The position numbers were made by a program, and so were the translations under genes. Below, one piece after another: positions 6,772 to 6,889 of a stretch of DNA of 6,889 nucleotides (within the stretch, counting starts at the first letter, position 1; every line of letters begins with the position of its first letter). Where the stretch lies: NCBI GenBank assembly GCA_964428805.1, contig CAYRZF010000099.1:1-6889 (forward strand). The letters run 5' to 3'. Below the pieces are notes generated by a model that did not search any database, was not told where the DNA came from, and saw only the letters and a list, made by a program, of their open reading frames with translations. This DNA comes from CAYRZF01 sp964428805 (GTDB lineage Bacteria; Methylomirabilota; Methylomirabilia; Rokubacteriales; CSP1-6).

Positions 6772-6889
6772 AACTGACGTCTCAAAGCTTTCTCGCACTG
6801 GCCGTCGGGGGTCTTCTACTTCTCCCCGGGCCTGGGGCGTGGGCCTACTCGCATCACGCCTCCAAGGTGCGGTTCGTCGAGCACTCCGC
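6768..6889 (+). CDS. Start of a secreted or membrane-anchored protein, 3'-truncated by window edge
   Basis: The GTG at 6768 overlaps the molybdoenzyme TGA in a GTGA arrangement, and the frame stays open to the window end (40 codons). The first 26 residues form a classic Sec-type signal: MKLTSQ, then a hydrophobic core (FLALAVGGLLLL), a proline/glycine break, and an A-W-A motif suited to signal peptidase I cleavage before YSHHASKVRF. No heme-binding motif, lipobox or twin arginine is visible in this part. No separate Shine-Dalgarno sequence is evident, so translation is probably coupled to the upstream gene. The product is therefore expected in the periplasm. The mature start (KVRFVEHS) faintly recalls thioredoxin-like DUF255 proteins that begin just ahead of a CxxC active site, but too little is present to claim it. 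Confidence 0.7.
   Translation, partial: MKLTSQSFLALAVGGLLLLPGPGAWAYSHHASKVRFVEHS

Noticed and set aside
4756..6798. 680-codon open frame on the minus strand opposite the molybdoenzyme gene
   Set aside because: High G+C DNA with G/C-rich third positions leaves long stop-free antisense frames. The translation is Arg/Pro/His/Leu-rich, has no recognisable motif, and is fully overlapped by a gene with clear family signatures.

Overview
The window is gene-dense, high-G+C bacterial DNA (about two thirds G+C by eye, with strong G/C preference at third codon positions). Every supported gene reads on the + strand, with gaps of 31 bases or less. The composition and gene families would fit a soil or subsurface lineage such as Candidatus Rokubacteria, NC10/Methylomirabilota or a deltaproteobacterium. 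That is only an impression from style; no taxonomic marker in the window settles it.

Layout. Bases 1-1457 hold the C-terminal two thirds of a translation elongation factor G of the EF-G-like (FusA2) kind, cut by the window edge. A 37-codon ORF (1460-1573) follows two bases after its stop. Then come an 8-helix-type TauE/SafE anion permease (1605-2384), a fused four-cluster ferredoxin/NrfD membrane subunit (2401-3930), and a 943-residue molybdopterin oxidoreductase (3940-6771). The last is the first 40 codons of a secreted or membrane-anchored protein (from 6768, running off the right edge), whose start overlaps the oxidoreductase stop by four bases.

How the genes work together. The ferredoxin-NrfD fusion and the molybdoenzyme form a complex iron-sulfur molybdoenzyme (CISM) of the DMSO reductase superfamily. 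The Mo-bis(MGD) subunit handles the substrate, a chain of [4Fe-4S] clusters carries electrons, and the NrfD part exchanges them with the quinone pool. The catalytic subunit has no twin-arginine signal, so the active site is predicted to face the cytoplasm, as in the sulfite dehydrogenase SoeABC and unlike exported Psr/Phs/Ttr/Arr enzymes. The adjoining TauE/SafE permease, a family that includes exporters of sulfite and organosulfonates, makes a sulfur oxyanion a reasonable guess for the substrate. The sequence alone does not fix the substrate or the direction of electron flow. The elongation factor and small ORF are probably upstream neighbours rather than functional partners, although no terminator is visible between them and the respiratory genes.

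No RNA genes, insertion sequences, CRISPR arrays, attachment sites or clear intrinsic terminators were seen. No gene-free stretch exceeds about 31 bases.
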